Origin: Arcticimaribacter sp002477625
GTDB lineage: Bacteria; Bacteroidota; Bacteroidia; Flavobacteriales; Flavobacteriaceae
Length of the DNA stretch: 64,000 nucleotides
Direction: 5' to 3'
Assembly: GCA_943846665.1 (NCBI GenBank)
Contig: OX044358.1
Coordinates: forward strand, 434,001 to 498,000
The position numbers were made by a program, and so were the translations under genes. Numbering within the stretch: the stretch's first letter is position 1; each line of letters opens with the position of its first letter. Under the pieces are notes generated by a model. The model did no database searches. It was not told the origin of the DNA and was given only the letters and a program-made list of their open reading frames with translations. Of this stretch, positions 41,897 through 52,235 are shown piece by piece.

Positions 41897-42190
41897 ATGA
41901 ATAACGAAGTATTTGACCAATTAAAAGAGAAAGCCGAAGCAGCTGAAGCAATCGGAGGTACGTTGAAATTTGAAGTTGATGACTTAATTGTATATGTTGA
42001 TGGATCTGGAAATTCCAACATTGTTTCTCAAGAAAACGGAGAAGCGGACTGTACCATCACTACAACTGCAGCGGTTTTGATGGATCTTAAAAATGGAGAC
42101 CTCAACCCAATGATGGCTGTTATGGGAGGTAAAATTAAAATAGGGGGTGACATGGGACTTGCCATGAAAGTACAATCCTTATTGGGATAA
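41897..42190 (+). CDS. SCP2-like sterol/lipid-carrier domain protein
   Basis: 97 residues, one SCP2 domain: EAIGGTLKFEVDDLIVYVDG, ADCTITTTAAVLMDLKNGDL and NPMMAVMGGKIKIGGDMGLA, which is the typical MxxxGKIKxxGD motif. It binds hydrophobic ligands in the cytoplasm; the partner is unknown. Single gene followed by a terminator. Confidence 0.88.
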   Translation: MNNEVFDQLKEKAEAAEAIGGTLKFEVDDLIVYVDGSGNSNIVSQENGEADCTITTTAAVLMDLKNGDLNPMMAVMGGKIKIGGDMGLAMKVQSLLG

Positions 42191-42204
42191 CAACATATTG
42201 ATAG

Positions 42205-42237
42205 AAGTCAGGTAGAATATATCTTCCTGACTTTTAT
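42205..42237 (+). terminator. Terminator after the SCP2-like gene
   Basis: 8-bp stem AAGTCAGG / CCTGACTT with a 13-base loop and TTTATTT. Confidence 0.75.
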
Positions 42238-42305
42238 TTAAATCATTATAATACTGTATCATAACATAATTTTACCCTTAAAATTACGTTATAATAATAC
42301 TTACT

Positions 42306-45300
42306 ATGTTTAAAATGAACTACAAAGGGTTTTTAAAAATTACGTTTGGATTATTGACTCTAGTTATTGCTGGAGGTGTGCTTTTACAATCTGACGAAAA
42401 ATCACCAGAAGAACTTCATAAGTTTCATTTAGAAAATAGCCCTTACAAGGAGACCCAAAAACTTTCGAAAAAAGAACGATTCAGCAAAGGGCTTCCCCCC
42501 GACAAATTCTATGAGCAACTGTATGATCTTACAATGGATCCTTCAACCGGAAGACCCGATATTGAAACCAAGTCCAGGGTTTCACTACAATTAGAATATC
42601 AAAAAGCAAACGAAGTTCGAAGACAAGCTGTCCCTGGACAAAGTGCAGCAACTCCTTGGTATACAATAGGTCCCAACAACCAAGCCGGGAGAACTCGAGC
42701 TGCTCTTTTCGATTTAGCTGATCTTGAAAAAGACCGTGTAATTGCCGGAGGGGTAAGTGGAGGACTTTGGGTCAACGAAGACATAGACGCAACAACACCT
42801 CCGAGTTGGACTCAAATTACCGGAGTACCCGGAAACCTTGCGGTATCCAATATCATTCAAGATCCAGACGACAATCAAATTCTTTTTGTAGGTACAGGAG
42901 AATCCTATACCTCTGGAGATGTTACCGGTAATGGAATTTATAAATCTACCGATGGTGGTGTCAATTGGACCCAAGTATTCGGCTCCAGCTCAGGAATTGT
43001 AACTTCTACATTTAGCAGTGGTTCCTGGTTAGTGGAGGGTTATTTTTACATCAACGATTTAGTAATCTATGATTCTGACCCAACCGATGCTACTAATGTT
43101 AAATGGATTTATGCCGCCTTGGGTTATGGTTCCCACTCGCGAATGTCTCCTACCACCTTACTCGATTTATATGAAACCGGATTATACCGTTCGCAAGACA
43201 ATGGAACTACCTGGAGTAAAATCGGTACAAGTTTAACCGGAAATGGGGGATTCCCTTTACAAATTAACGACATTGAAGTGCAGGCCAACACAAATCGAAT
43301 TTGGATTTCAACAACCTCGTCGATCAATAGTACTCAAGGGGGGCGAATTTATTACAGCGACGACGGTACCAACTTTACTCAAGTAACACCGACCTACATT
43401 GTTGCACCCACCAATATTGGTAGAACCGAAATTGCATGCAGCCACAACAACAGTCAAACCCATTATGTATTGATGAGTGCCAACAATGTGGCTGAGATTT
43501 ACAAAACCACCGACAATTTTGCCAACCTAACGAAATTAGCAGAGCCGAACGATCTCGATACAGGCATTCCTGAGACTGATTTTACAAGAGGGCAATCGAA
43601 TTATGATTTAGAAATAGAAGTAGATCCCAACGATGATGACATCGTTTATGCTGGAGGAATCGATTGGTTTCGTTCATCAGATGGAGGATCTAATTGGAAT
43701 CAGATTTCGAAATGGTCAAATAACAATAACCTATTTGGCTCGCCTGTTTCTATACTCCATGCGGATCAACACGGGTTATATTTTAGACCCGGGAATTCAA
43801 ATCAGGCCGTAGTGGTAAACGATGGTGGTGTTGCTTATGCGTCCTCTCTTTCGGATGCCGACACCAATGCAAGGTTTGTTACTGCCGAAAGTAATTTTGT
43901 AACTACACAATTTTATACAGTTGCTCAGTCGCCTCCATCAACTCCAAGAGATATTGTTATTGGAGGGACACAAGACAACGGTACTTATCTTTTCGATAGT
44001 CCCGGTTCAATTTTGCGTGCGGCTATCGACACCCCACCGGGAGGAGACGGAGCCCATAGTTTCTTTGATCAAGTGGGCGGAACCTATGCCATTGTAAACT
44101 ATACCTACAACGACGCGATTACCAAACTCGATTTTAATGCTGCAGGACAATACATCAACAACGGCGGTACCGATTTATCTGCAAGTCTTGCAATTCCAAG
44201 TGAAGGAAGTTTTATTAACCCCGCTGCTCTAGACTCGAATCAGGATGCCTATTTTTCAAATGCATCTCGAGACACCAATAATGACGGAGTCGATGATGTA
44301 TTTGCAATTCGGGTCATTACAGGATTAACCGGAACCCCAGCCACTTCGTTAATCACTTCTGGACTCTCGTCAACTCCCTCGGCTTTCGAAGTCTCCCCAC
44401 ATACCACAGGGAGTACTTCACTTTTTGTAGGAACCAAAGACGGGAACGTACTTAAAATCACAAATGCAAATACTACCCCAAGCGTAACAACCCTAACCAA
44501 ACCCGGAGTGGGTAGTATATCGGATATCCATTTTGGAGATACCGAAGACAAAATTTATGTTACCTACTTCAATTACGGAAATAGTATCATTAACATCTTC
44601 TATTCCATCGACGGAGGAACTACATGGGTTCAAAAAGAAGGAAATGATGGTTCGGGAGATTTACCCGATTTACCGGTATATTGTGTTTTAAACAACCCCT
44701 ATGAGGCCGATGAGGTTATTGTAGGAACGGAGCTTGGGGTTTGGAAAACCTTGAACTTTACGGCAACGCATCCCAACTGGAGCCTCGCATACCAAGGCAT
44801 GAGTGATGTTGCTGTTTTCGATATGGACTTTAGAGGCACCTCGGCTATGGATAACCGGGTTATCGCTGGAACCTTTGGAAGAGGTGTATATGTAGGAAGT
44901 TTCAGAGCCAACACCAACCCTCCTATTTCAGCAACAGATTCAATTACAGTTTTAGAGGGAGGAACAGCTATTGCTACAACTGGCGGAGCAACTTCAGTAT
45001 TATCTAATGACACTGATCCTGATGGGGATTCTATAACTACTGATTTAGTGAGTACTACTATTAATGGCTCACTCACATTGGCACCAAGTGGAACAGGATC
45101 GTTCACCTACACCCACGACCGTTCAGAAACAACAACCGATACTTTTACATACAGAGCTTATGACGGAACCGTCTATGGAAATATTGTAGCAGTTAGTATA
45201 ACAGTTACCCCAGTTAATGATTGTCCACAAGTTCAAAATCCAATAAGTGATCAAGCTGTAACAGAAGATGCAGCTGACACTAATTTAGATATTACTTCAG

Positions 45301-48300
45301 TGTTTCTTGATCCAGAAGGATCGGCACTAACCTATACCGTTACCAATACAAATCCGACCTTACTTTCAGCGAGTTTAAATACAACAACGCTAACCCTGAA
45401 CTTTAGTAGTAATGAAACTGGTACTGCAACCATAACTTTGATGGCTAATGACTCGGGATGCGGAACAATAACTTCAGAAACATTTTTAGTAACAGTAAGC
45501 GCGGTTAATGATTTACCCATTGGAATAGCAGACACGATTACTCTAGATGAAGCAGGAACAGCTACACTAACATCGGCTACAACAACATCTGTTTTATTCA
45601 ACGATGCGGATATTGAAAATGCAGTTCTTACAACTGGAGTTGGCTTTGGTGCAATAGCGCCCTCAGTCGCAAAAGGAACATTAAATTTCTTAGATGACGG
45701 ATCGTTTACCTACACACACGATGCAACACAAGTTCCAGGAGACGCAGTTACAACCGATGTTTTTTATTACAGACCGTACGACGGGACTAGTTTCGGTAAT
45801 ACAACAACCGTTACAATAAACATTAACCACACCAATGATTGTCCTGTAGAAACAAATCCCATTTCGAGTTTTAATGCTATGGAAGATGATCCCGATATGG
45901 ATATTAATATTGGTTCTGTATTTACTGATGAAGAATCGGATGCTCTCACACTTACTGTGAGTAGTACCAACCTATCTTTGTTGTCTGCTACGCTGGCATC
46001 TGCTACTCTTACCATTGATTATGAAAATAATATGACAGGAAGTAGCACCATCATACTCTATGCTACAGACAATGACATGAACTGTACCGCTTTGGTGAGT
46101 TCAACTTTCATAATAACTGTTATTCCTCAAAACGACACTCCAGTTGGAGGTCCAGATATGATTAATGTAAATGAAGGAGGTACTGCTACCTCAACTACTA
46201 TATCCGTAACTGTTTTAGCAAATGATAGCGATACGGAAGGAGATCCTCTGACTGCAACAATATTAACATATCCACTATGGCATGATACATCTGGAGGTGC
46301 ATTTACATTACAATCAAGCGGTACATTTGAATACGTCCACGACGGTTCTGAAACTCTAACAGATGCCTTTAATTACACTCTTGATGATGGAACTACATCA
46401 ACAGTAGTGAGCGTAACTATAAACATAACTCCGGTAAACGACTGCCCAAGAATTGATACACCACTACCTGATATTACAGTAAATGAAGATGCAGCAGATA
46501 CGGTTATCAATTTAAGCTCATACTTTTCGGATGCTGAAAATAATCCATTATCCTTTTCATTCACCAATGCCGATAACTCTTCAGCTAACGTAATCCTAAA
46601 CACTAATACATTAACAATTCAATATATTCCAGAACAAAGCGGAACTACAACTGTAACAATTTCTGTTGATGACTCTAATGGATGTAATACCGTACAGGAA
46701 ATATTTTTAGTAAATATAACCGCAGTAAATGATCCACCCTTAACTGTAACCGATACTCTATTTGTGCTAGAAGGGGGAACAGTTACACAAACTACTTTAT
46801 CAAACACATCATTATTAACAAATGATACCGATACAGAAAGTGACGCTTTACAAGCAATTCAATTAACTGCACCCGCAAATGGAACTTTAGCATTTTCATC
46901 AACTGGAACCTTTACATATACCCACGATGGAAGTGAAACAACCACAGATTCATTTCAATATCGTGCTGCTGAAATTGCTCCTGGTGGGCAAGTTGGCAAT
47001 ATAATTACCATAAGTATTACAATACAAGAAGTGAATGATTGTCCAGTCTATACTGCTGTGGGTGGATTCCCAGATGCCAATGAAGATGACCCAGCATGGA
47101 CTTGGAATTATGGTGCCGAAATCAGAGATGATGATGGATTAACACCAATATATACATTAACACATACAGCAACCAGCTTACTTACAGCTACTACAGATGC
47201 TAATGGAATTGTGACCTTTACTCCAAAATTGAACCAATTCGGGACTGCAACCATGACTTTAAATGTAAACGATAGAAGAAGTTGTGACATCGATATAGAG
47301 ATACCTGTTACAATAAATCCCATAAATGACTGTCCAACTCTTGAAAATCCTACTCCAGATGTATCTGCAAACGAAGATGATCCTGATTTAATTATTCCAT
47401 TGGCAAACATATTTGAAGATGTAGATACAACCCCTTTGATTTATTCAACCACAATAGGTAATAACAGCTTAGTTGCTACTAGCATTACGGCAACAGCTTT
47501 AATTATTGACTTTTTGCCCAATCAGAGCGGCTCAACTTTCATTAATTTAGTAGCCTTTGATGGGGATATAAACTGTACAGAAGACGACCTCTTCACAATT
47601 AGTGTTTTACCCGTAAATGATCCACCTACTGGTATTGCAGATGTTGTGAATTTAGTTAGAGGAGCAACTACAAGCGTTTTAAATGATGGGGTAACAACTT
47701 CTGTTTTAGCAAATGATTCTGATCCAGAAAGTGACGCCATAACAGCTGTCTTAGTATCTGGTCCAATAAATGGTACAGTAAATTTATCAGCTAATGGAAA
47801 CTTCACTTATACGCACGATAATAGTGCTACCGTAACAGACAGTTTCACCTATACCCCTCGCGACACATTTACAAATATTGGAAATACGACTACTGTTACA
47901 ATTTACATTAATAATGCCCCAGTAGGTGTTACCGAAACAATTGCTTTATTTGAGGGCGGAACAGCAACCACCACCACTGCAGCATCAACTAGTGTTCTGT
48001 CAAATGACACCGATGCAGATGCAGGAGATGCTGCTTTGTTAACAGCAACAATTGGAACGAGTCCGCTCTATGGAACACTTGCATTAAACGCAGACGGATC
48101 TTTCACCTATACCCATTCAGGGTCTGAAGATTTAACAGATAGTTTCACTTATATTCCTTTTGACGGAAAAGGATATGGCTTGCCAACAGTAGTTTCTGTA
48201 ACGATTTCACCAACAAATGATGCACCAGTAGCCTTTCCAGATAGCATAACAGTAGGAATTGGTCAAACTACTTCTCTATTGACGGGTGGAATGAACAGTG

Positions 48301-48701
48301 TATTGGCGAATGATACCGATGCAGACGGAGACACCTTAACCGCAATACTGGTTTCTGGTACTTCCTCTGGAACCTTAGTTCTTAACCCAGGAGGGACATT
48401 CAGTTATACACAAAATGGGGTAATGGATGCCGGAGATAGCTTTACCTATATGGCCAGAGACAGTAGTAATGTTGATAGTAATGTAGTAACAGTCAACATA
48501 TCGCTAACCTGCTCACCTTGTACAGAAAAAACAATTGAAGCTGGAAGCAGTGGAGTAATTGTAAGTTACCGAGGCTGTGATTGTAGAAAGTACGATTTGT
48601 ATGTACCGAAAGGGAAAGTTTTTATCTTTTGTCACTTAGACGGTTCCGTATCAATTGATCAAGGAAGTTATACAGTTCTCAGTTCAAAAGTATGTTACTA
48701 A
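42306..48701 (+). CDS. 2131-residue secreted BNR/VCBS-repeat protein
   Basis: N-terminal membrane/signal segment (FLKITFGLLTLVIAGGVLL), a charged region, then a sortilin-like BNR beta-propeller (about 110-870) with many Ser-x-Asp-x-Gly-x-Thr-W turns (YKSTDGGVNWTQ, YRSQDNGTTWSK, YSIDGGTTWVQK). From 873 to about 2065 there are twelve modules: seven VCBS-type (SVLxNDTD..FTYTHDGSE) and five cadherin/dystroglycan-like (NDCP...ED.AD). The tail (2068-2131) starts CSPCTEKTIEAGS and has six Cys; it is not a standard T9SS domain. An ATG at 42315 is an alternative start. Likely a surface adhesin. Confidence 0.85.
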   Translation: MFKMNYKGFLKITFGLLTLVIAGGVLLQSDEKSPEELHKFHLENSPYKETQKLSKKERFSKGLPPDKFYEQLYDLTMDPSTGRPDIETKSRVSLQLEYQKANEVRRQAVPGQSAATPWYTIGPNNQAGRTRAALFDLADLEKDRVIAGGVSGGLWVNEDIDATTPPSWTQITGVPGNLAVSNIIQDPDDNQILFVGTGESYTSGDVTGNGIYKSTDGGVNWTQVFGSSSGIVTSTFSSGSWLVEGYFYINDLVIYDSDPTDATNVKWIYAALGYGSHSRMSPTTLLDLYETGLYRSQDNGTTWSKIGTSLTGNGGFPLQINDIEVQANTNRIWISTTSSINSTQGGRIYYSDDGTNFTQVTPTYIVAPTNIGRTEIACSHNNSQTHYVLMSANNVAEIYKTTDNFANLTKLAEPNDLDTGIPETDFTRGQSNYDLEIEVDPNDDDIVYAGGIDWFRSSDGGSNWNQISKWSNNNNLFGSPVSILHADQHGLYFRPGNSNQAVVVNDGGVAYASSLSDADTNARFVTAESNFVTTQFYTVAQSPPSTPRDIVIGGTQDNGTYLFDSPGSILRAAIDTPPGGDGAHSFFDQVGGTYAIVNYTYNDAITKLDFNAAGQYINNGGTDLSASLAIPSEGSFINPAALDSNQDAYFSNASRDTNNDGVDDVFAIRVITGLTGTPATSLITSGLSSTPSAFEVSPHTTGSTSLFVGTKDGNVLKITNANTTPSVTTLTKPGVGSISDIHFGDTEDKIYVTYFNYGNSIINIFYSIDGGTTWVQKEGNDGSGDLPDLPVYCVLNNPYEADEVIVGTELGVWKTLNFTATHPNWSLAYQGMSDVAVFDMDFRGTSAMDNRVIAGTFGRGVYVGSFRANTNPPISATDSITVLEGGTAIATTGGATSVLSNDTDPDGDSITTDLVSTTINGSLTLAPSGTGSFTYTHDRSETTTDTFTYRAYDGTVYGNIVAVSITVTPVNDCPQVQNPISDQAVTEDAADTNLDITSVFLDPEGSALTYTVTNTNPTLLSASLNTTTLTLNFSSNETGTATITLMANDSGCGTITSETFLVTVSAVNDLPIGIADTITLDEAGTATLTSATTTSVLFNDADIENAVLTTGVGFGAIAPSVAKGTLNFLDDGSFTYTHDATQVPGDAVTTDVFYYRPYDGTSFGNTTTVTININHTNDCPVETNPISSFNAMEDDPDMDINIGSVFTDEESDALTLTVSSTNLSLLSATLASATLTIDYENNMTGSSTIILYATDNDMNCTALVSSTFIITVIPQNDTPVGGPDMINVNEGGTATSTTISVTVLANDSDTEGDPLTATILTYPLWHDTSGGAFTLQSSGTFEYVHDGSETLTDAFNYTLDDGTTSTVVSVTINITPVNDCPRIDTPLPDITVNEDAADTVINLSSYFSDAENNPLSFSFTNADNSSANVILNTNTLTIQYIPEQSGTTTVTISVDDSNGCNTVQEIFLVNITAVNDPPLTVTDTLFVLEGGTVTQTTLSNTSLLTNDTDTESDALQAIQLTAPANGTLAFSSTGTFTYTHDGSETTTDSFQYRAAEIAPGGQVGNIITISITIQEVNDCPVYTAVGGFPDANEDDPAWTWNYGAEIRDDDGLTPIYTLTHTATSLLTATTDANGIVTFTPKLNQFGTATMTLNVNDRRSCDIDIEIPVTINPINDCPTLENPTPDVSANEDDPDLIIPLANIFEDVDTTPLIYSTTIGNNSLVATSITATALIIDFLPNQSGSTFINLVAFDGDINCTEDDLFTISVLPVNDPPTGIADVVNLVRGATTSVLNDGVTTSVLANDSDPESDAITAVLVSGPINGTVNLSANGNFTYTHDNSATVTDSFTYTPRDTFTNIGNTTTVTIYINNAPVGVTETIALFEGGTATTTTAASTSVLSNDTDADAGDAALLTATIGTSPLYGTLALNADGSFTYTHSGSEDLTDSFTYIPFDGKGYGLPTVVSVTISPTNDAPVAFPDSITVGIGQTTSLLTGGMNSVLANDTDADGDTLTAILVSGTSSGTLVLNPGGTFSYTQNGVMDAGDSFTYMARDSSNVDSNVVTVNISLTCSPCTEKTIEAGSSGVIVSYRGCDCRKYDLYVPKGKVFIFCHLDGSVSIDQGSYTVLSSKVCY

Positions 48702-49345
48702 GAATTATTGCTTTTAACAATATTCCCTTGAAAATCAAAAGTATCAGAAGTCGACAACAGAATTCCATTTTGATACTCAACACGTAATTTGAGTTGGCCA
48801 TTGGAATGAAAATCTTCCCACAAACCGTCACGTTTTCCATTGGCATCAAATTTCAATCGTTTACGAAGTTTTCCATCAGAAAAATAGAAGAGATTTTCGC
48901 CACCTAAAATTCCATTTGAAAATGAATTTTGTTCTTTCAAAATACCATTAGACCAGTAAACCATCCGTTTTCCATTGAATTTTCCCTGAGCATAATTAAC
49001 AGATTCTTTCAACTGACCATTTTCATAATAATGTTCTTCTAAACCATTCAAGACCCCTTGATCATAAAAGGCGGTATGTTTTGGTAAAACGCCCGGATAG
49101 TATGTTGCATAGGCACCGTTATAAACTCCGTCCAACAGATAAAATTCTACGGATAAGAATTCTGTACCTTCCTCATATTGAAATACACGGCCAGAATAGG
49201 GTACATCATCAAGTAAGTGCATGACTGGGCTTAAATTGTTTTCAATAGTCAAGTCATCAAGAGCAACTCCTTCTGCAGAAGAACAACCAAACAAACAAAT
49301 ACACACAAATAGATTACATAAAAAGGTGAATTTGTATTTTTTCAT
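48698..49345 (-). CDS. MORN-repeat (YwqK-like) lipoprotein
   Basis: 215 residues, lipobox CLFGC (Cys 21). At least five toxin-antitoxin YwqK/MORN_2 type repeats of about 22 residues: YDQGVLNGLEEHYYENGQLK, AQGKFNGKRMVYWSNGILK, SNGILGGENLFYFSDGKLR, ANGKRDGLWEDFHSNGQLK. Such proteins are common outer-surface lipoproteins in Bacteroidota; the antitoxin label of the family name should not be taken as function. Its stop overlaps the end of the giant gene by 4 bp (convergent). Confidence 0.8.
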   Translation of the reverse strand: MKKYKFTFLCNLFVCICLFGCSSAEGVALDDLTIENNLSPVMHLLDDVPYSGRVFQYEEGTEFLSVEFYLLDGVYNGAYATYYPGVLPKHTAFYDQGVLNGLEEHYYENGQLKESVNYAQGKFNGKRMVYWSNGILKEQNSFSNGILGGENLFYFSDGKLRKRLKFDANGKRDGLWEDFHSNGQLKLRVEYQNGILLSTSDTFDFQGNIVKSNNS

Positions 49346-49372
49346 TTAGCAATAAATTATTGGGCTAATATA

Positions 49373-50464
49373 TCAATAATTATCAGTATCGGAATATTCT
49401 GATAAATCTCCGCAAGAGGAATCAGCAAAGGGAAGGCTTGCCAACTGAAAATTATAGACTGCAATCTCATCATCAGCTGAAGTACCGTCTTCACTATTCA
49501 ATTCTTGAACCAAAAGAGAACTTTCATTTAATTGAGCGATCTCAACAGCATCTGAATCTTCCCAAGAATCATTTTCAAAACGAACTTGAATAACACTATA
49601 CGGAATTTCTGTGTCAGACATCCAGCGCCACTCCCCTTCTTCGCTTGAAATCATCCCACCAGATCCATCGTAATACGCCAATAGATACGTTCCGTAACCT
49701 GAGAATAATAAGGTTAAGGTTGTAGACTGAGGACAATTCGGATCAAATTCTTGGGTCTCCTGATTATAACATCGGTCATAAAAATTTTCTGCAAGAAGGT
49801 AACATAAGCCGTTGATTTCGTTGTTTTCTTCTGTATTTACTGTAAAACTGATCAATCTCCAGTCTTGTTGAATTTTGAAATGATTACTGTCCTCTGGAGC
49901 GTTGGGTTCTAATTTCTCTTCTTTATCACCCGTTAAAGAAATTACAGAATCGGTTAAACAAGTTGCAGCTGTGTCCTGTCCCAGTTGGATACTAAAAGAA
50001 ATATCTTCACCGCTAGCATCAATTACAATTTCAGATATTGTAGCAACAGATCCTTCAAGAGGAACCGCACCGCTCGATACATAATCTGCACCCATAAGAA
50101 CCAAACGCTCGATCACAACTTCTGTATCGGACTCTTTAAAAATAAGATCGAACTTTCCTTTAAAGGTTTGATAACGCAACTCAGAAGAACCAGCAGCAGT
50201 ATAGCTTATACTAAGTAAATAGGTGTTGTTTTCAATAAATTCTATTTGTGTTACATCACAATTATTTGTTGCTGTAAACGTTTTGTTTGAAATGGATCCA
50301 GTGGGTCTTCTGAGTTTCCACTTACCAACAAGATCAATTTCTAATTCTTGCTGCAACTCCCTTATCTCGTCGACACTAAGGTGAGGATCTAATCCGGACC
50401 CAGATGATCCGCAGGAAGCTAAAAACAAGGTTAAAGCGATTAAATAAAGGTTATGCAGTTTCAT
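49373..50464 (-). CDS. Lipocalin-like lipoprotein, two domains
   Basis: 363 residues, lipobox LFLASC (Cys 18), then GSSGSG. Two lipocalin-like segments: VGKWKLRRPTGSISNKTF (about 45-180) and WRLISFTVNTEENNEINGLC (about 200-345). The first resembles the segment GKWKIRKPKGGG of the giant lipoprotein at 24088 in motif and in its NCDVTQIEF.. and ISFSIQL elements. Function unknown; 28 bp upstream of the MORN-repeat gene on the same strand. Confidence 0.7.
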   Translation of the reverse strand: MKLHNLYLIALTLFLASCGSSGSGLDPHLSVDEIRELQQELEIDLVGKWKLRRPTGSISNKTFTATNNCDVTQIEFIENNTYLLSISYTAAGSSELRYQTFKGKFDLIFKESDTEVVIERLVLMGADYVSSGAVPLEGSVATISEIVIDASGEDISFSIQLGQDTAATCLTDSVISLTGDKEEKLEPNAPEDSNHFKIQQDWRLISFTVNTEENNEINGLCYLLAENFYDRCYNQETQEFDPNCPQSTTLTLLFSGYGTYLLAYYDGSGGMISSEEGEWRWMSDTEIPYSVIQVRFENDSWEDSDAVEIAQLNESSLLVQELNSEDGTSADDEIAVYNFQLASLPFADSSCGDLSEYSDTDNY

Positions 50465-50527
50465 AATGATTTATATAGTAATTCAAATATAAGAAACTTT
50501 AGACTGAACTTATTACCTAAATATACT

Positions 50528-51412
50528 TTAAACATCACAAATTAAAATAGATTCTTTTAAGGATTCTAATGGGTTTTCATTTTTCGGGATAAACTCCTGA
50601 GCAACAACTCCTTCATAACCAGATGCTACAATTGCCTTCATTATTGCTGGATAAAATAATTCTTGGGTGTCATTAATTTCATTTCTTCCTGGGACTCCAG
50701 CGGTATGGTAATGTCCAAAATATTGGTGGTTATCGGTTATTGTTCTTATGATATCACCTTCCGAAATTTGCATGTGGTAGATGTCATAGAGTAATTTAAA
50801 ATTAGGTGAATCGAGTCGCTTACAAAGCTCAATTCCCCAGGCAGAATTGTCGCACATATAATCGGGATGATCAACTTTAGAATTGAATAATTCCATTTGA
50901 ATAACTACGCCTAATTTTTCTGCTAAAGGAAGGATCTGTTGTAAACCTTGAACACAATTCTGTAAACCAGTTTCGTCGTCCATTCCCCGCTTATTCCCAC
51001 TGAAGCAGATAAGATTGGTAAATCCAGCTTCTGCTACAAGTTTGATGTGCTTGGTGTAATTTTCAATCAGCATCGGATGGTACTGAGGGTCATTGAATCC
51101 TTCGGTAAGGCTTATTTCTGCACCATTACACATGGTCGAAACAAGCTTGTGTTTTTTTAGCGTATCCCATCCGCTTGGTTCTATTAAATCGATTCCCATC
51201 AAACCAAATTCTTTCGCTACTTCACAAAGTTCCTCTAAACTAAGATTTGGATAACACCACTGGCATACGGAATGATTGATATTGCCTTTCAATTGATTCG
51301 ATACTTCTTGCGCATCAAGTTTGGTGAATCCTGAGCCAATGAAAGCTGTTGTTGCTCCAACAGCAAGTGTTTTAATAAGATCGCGTCTTTGTATTTTGTT
51401 TTCATTTTTCAT
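50528..51412 (-). CDS. Tat-exported hydroxypyruvate isomerase-like TIM barrel
   Basis: 294 residues. N-terminal twin-arginine signal (QRRDLIKTLAVGATTAFIGS). The barrel belongs to the xylose-isomerase-like/Hyi group: HSVCQWCYPNLSLEELC, GIDLIEPSGWD, QMELFNSKVDHPDY, LLYDIYHMQISEGD and GHYHTAGVPGRNEI supply the metal Glu, Asp and His residues. Probably acts on keto-sugars or sugar acids in the periplasm. Neighbours SDR and Gfo/Idh/MocA genes on the same strand suggest a sugar-catabolic unit. Confidence 0.85.
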   Translation of the reverse strand: MKNENKIQRRDLIKTLAVGATTAFIGSGFTKLDAQEVSNQLKGNINHSVCQWCYPNLSLEELCEVAKEFGLMGIDLIEPSGWDTLKKHKLVSTMCNGAEISLTEGFNDPQYHPMLIENYTKHIKLVAEAGFTNLICFSGNKRGMDDETGLQNCVQGLQQILPLAEKLGVVIQMELFNSKVDHPDYMCDNSAWGIELCKRLDSPNFKLLYDIYHMQISEGDIIRTITDNHQYFGHYHTAGVPGRNEINDTQELFYPAIMKAIVASGYEGVVAQEFIPKNENPLESLKESILICDV

Positions 51413-51439
51413 AGTGATTATGATTTAGGGTTATCAATA

Positions 51440-52225
51440 TTAACGCACATTCGAACGCATTACGATTGCGTGCAGTAATTTTTGGGAGAATCGCTTGACA
51501 AAAACACCTAGCTTTTCTTTCTTTCCGAAAGACACTTCCCATTTTTTATTACGGATTGCTCGAATCATTTTTCTACAAAAGAAAGCAACTTCAAGTCCAT
51601 TCTTTGTTCCAGGATCATCATGATTCAAGCGCGCTCCAGTTCCCGTTAGCGCATTGATTGTAACGTTGGTTTGGACAAAGCCCGGGCATATCAACGTGAC
51701 ATCAACATTATCTTTTTGGTGTTCCATACGCAATACATCAAAAAAGCCATGTAACGCATGTTTTGCTCCACAATATCCAGAACGGAAGGGAGAACCAAAT
51801 TTCCCCATTACACTGGTCACCACTGCAAAATGACCCTTTTTCCGCTCAATAAAATAAGGCAACAACGCTTTGGTTAGTGCTACGGTTCCCACATAATTAA
51901 TATCCATCAATTCTTGATATACTTCAATTTTAGTATCGGCAATAAGGGATCGTTGACTCACCCCTCCATTGTTGATTAAGAGGTCAATGGAGCCATAGAC
52001 CGCAAGTGCTTTTTCGACATACTGTGGCATTGAATTAAAATCCGTCAAATCTAAAGGCAAAACAGCAATGTTTTCTTGATGCTCACAAGAGCTTTTAACC
52101 TCTTGCAATACCTTTTCACGCCGTGCCGATAAAATAAGCAGAGCTCCTTCTTTAGCATATTGTTTTGCCAATTCTGCTCCAATTCCCGAAGATGCTCCGG
52201 TAATCCATATTACGTTGTTCTTCAT
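51440..52225 (-). CDS. Short-chain dehydrogenase/reductase
   Basis: 261 residues. NAD(P)-binding TGASSGIGAELA near residue 9, structural LINNGGVSQ, catalytic Ser (VTSVMGKFGS) and YCGAK (Tyr and Lys), so a complete classical SDR. The Arg after the first strand (SARREK) favours NADPH. Basic C-terminus (KKEKLGVFVKRFSQKLLH), which may touch the membrane. Substrate unknown. 28 bp downstream of the isomerase start side and 11 bp from the oxidoreductase gene upstream. Confidence 0.9.
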   Translation of the reverse strand: MKNNVIWITGASSGIGAELAKQYAKEGALLILSARREKVLQEVKSSCEHQENIAVLPLDLTDFNSMPQYVEKALAVYGSIDLLINNGGVSQRSLIADTKIEVYQELMDINYVGTVALTKALLPYFIERKKGHFAVVTSVMGKFGSPFRSGYCGAKHALHGFFDVLRMEHQKDNVDVTLICPGFVQTNVTINALTGTGARLNHDDPGTKNGLEVAFFCRKMIRAIRNKKWEVSFGKKEKLGVFVKRFSQKLLHAIVMRSNVR

Positions 52226-52235
52226 TTATCTTTTT

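Noticed and set aside
42306..48701. T9SS C-terminal sorting domain on the giant repeat protein
   Set aside because: The end is Cys-rich and lacks the usual G.Y...... and K.v. strand pattern of type A domains.
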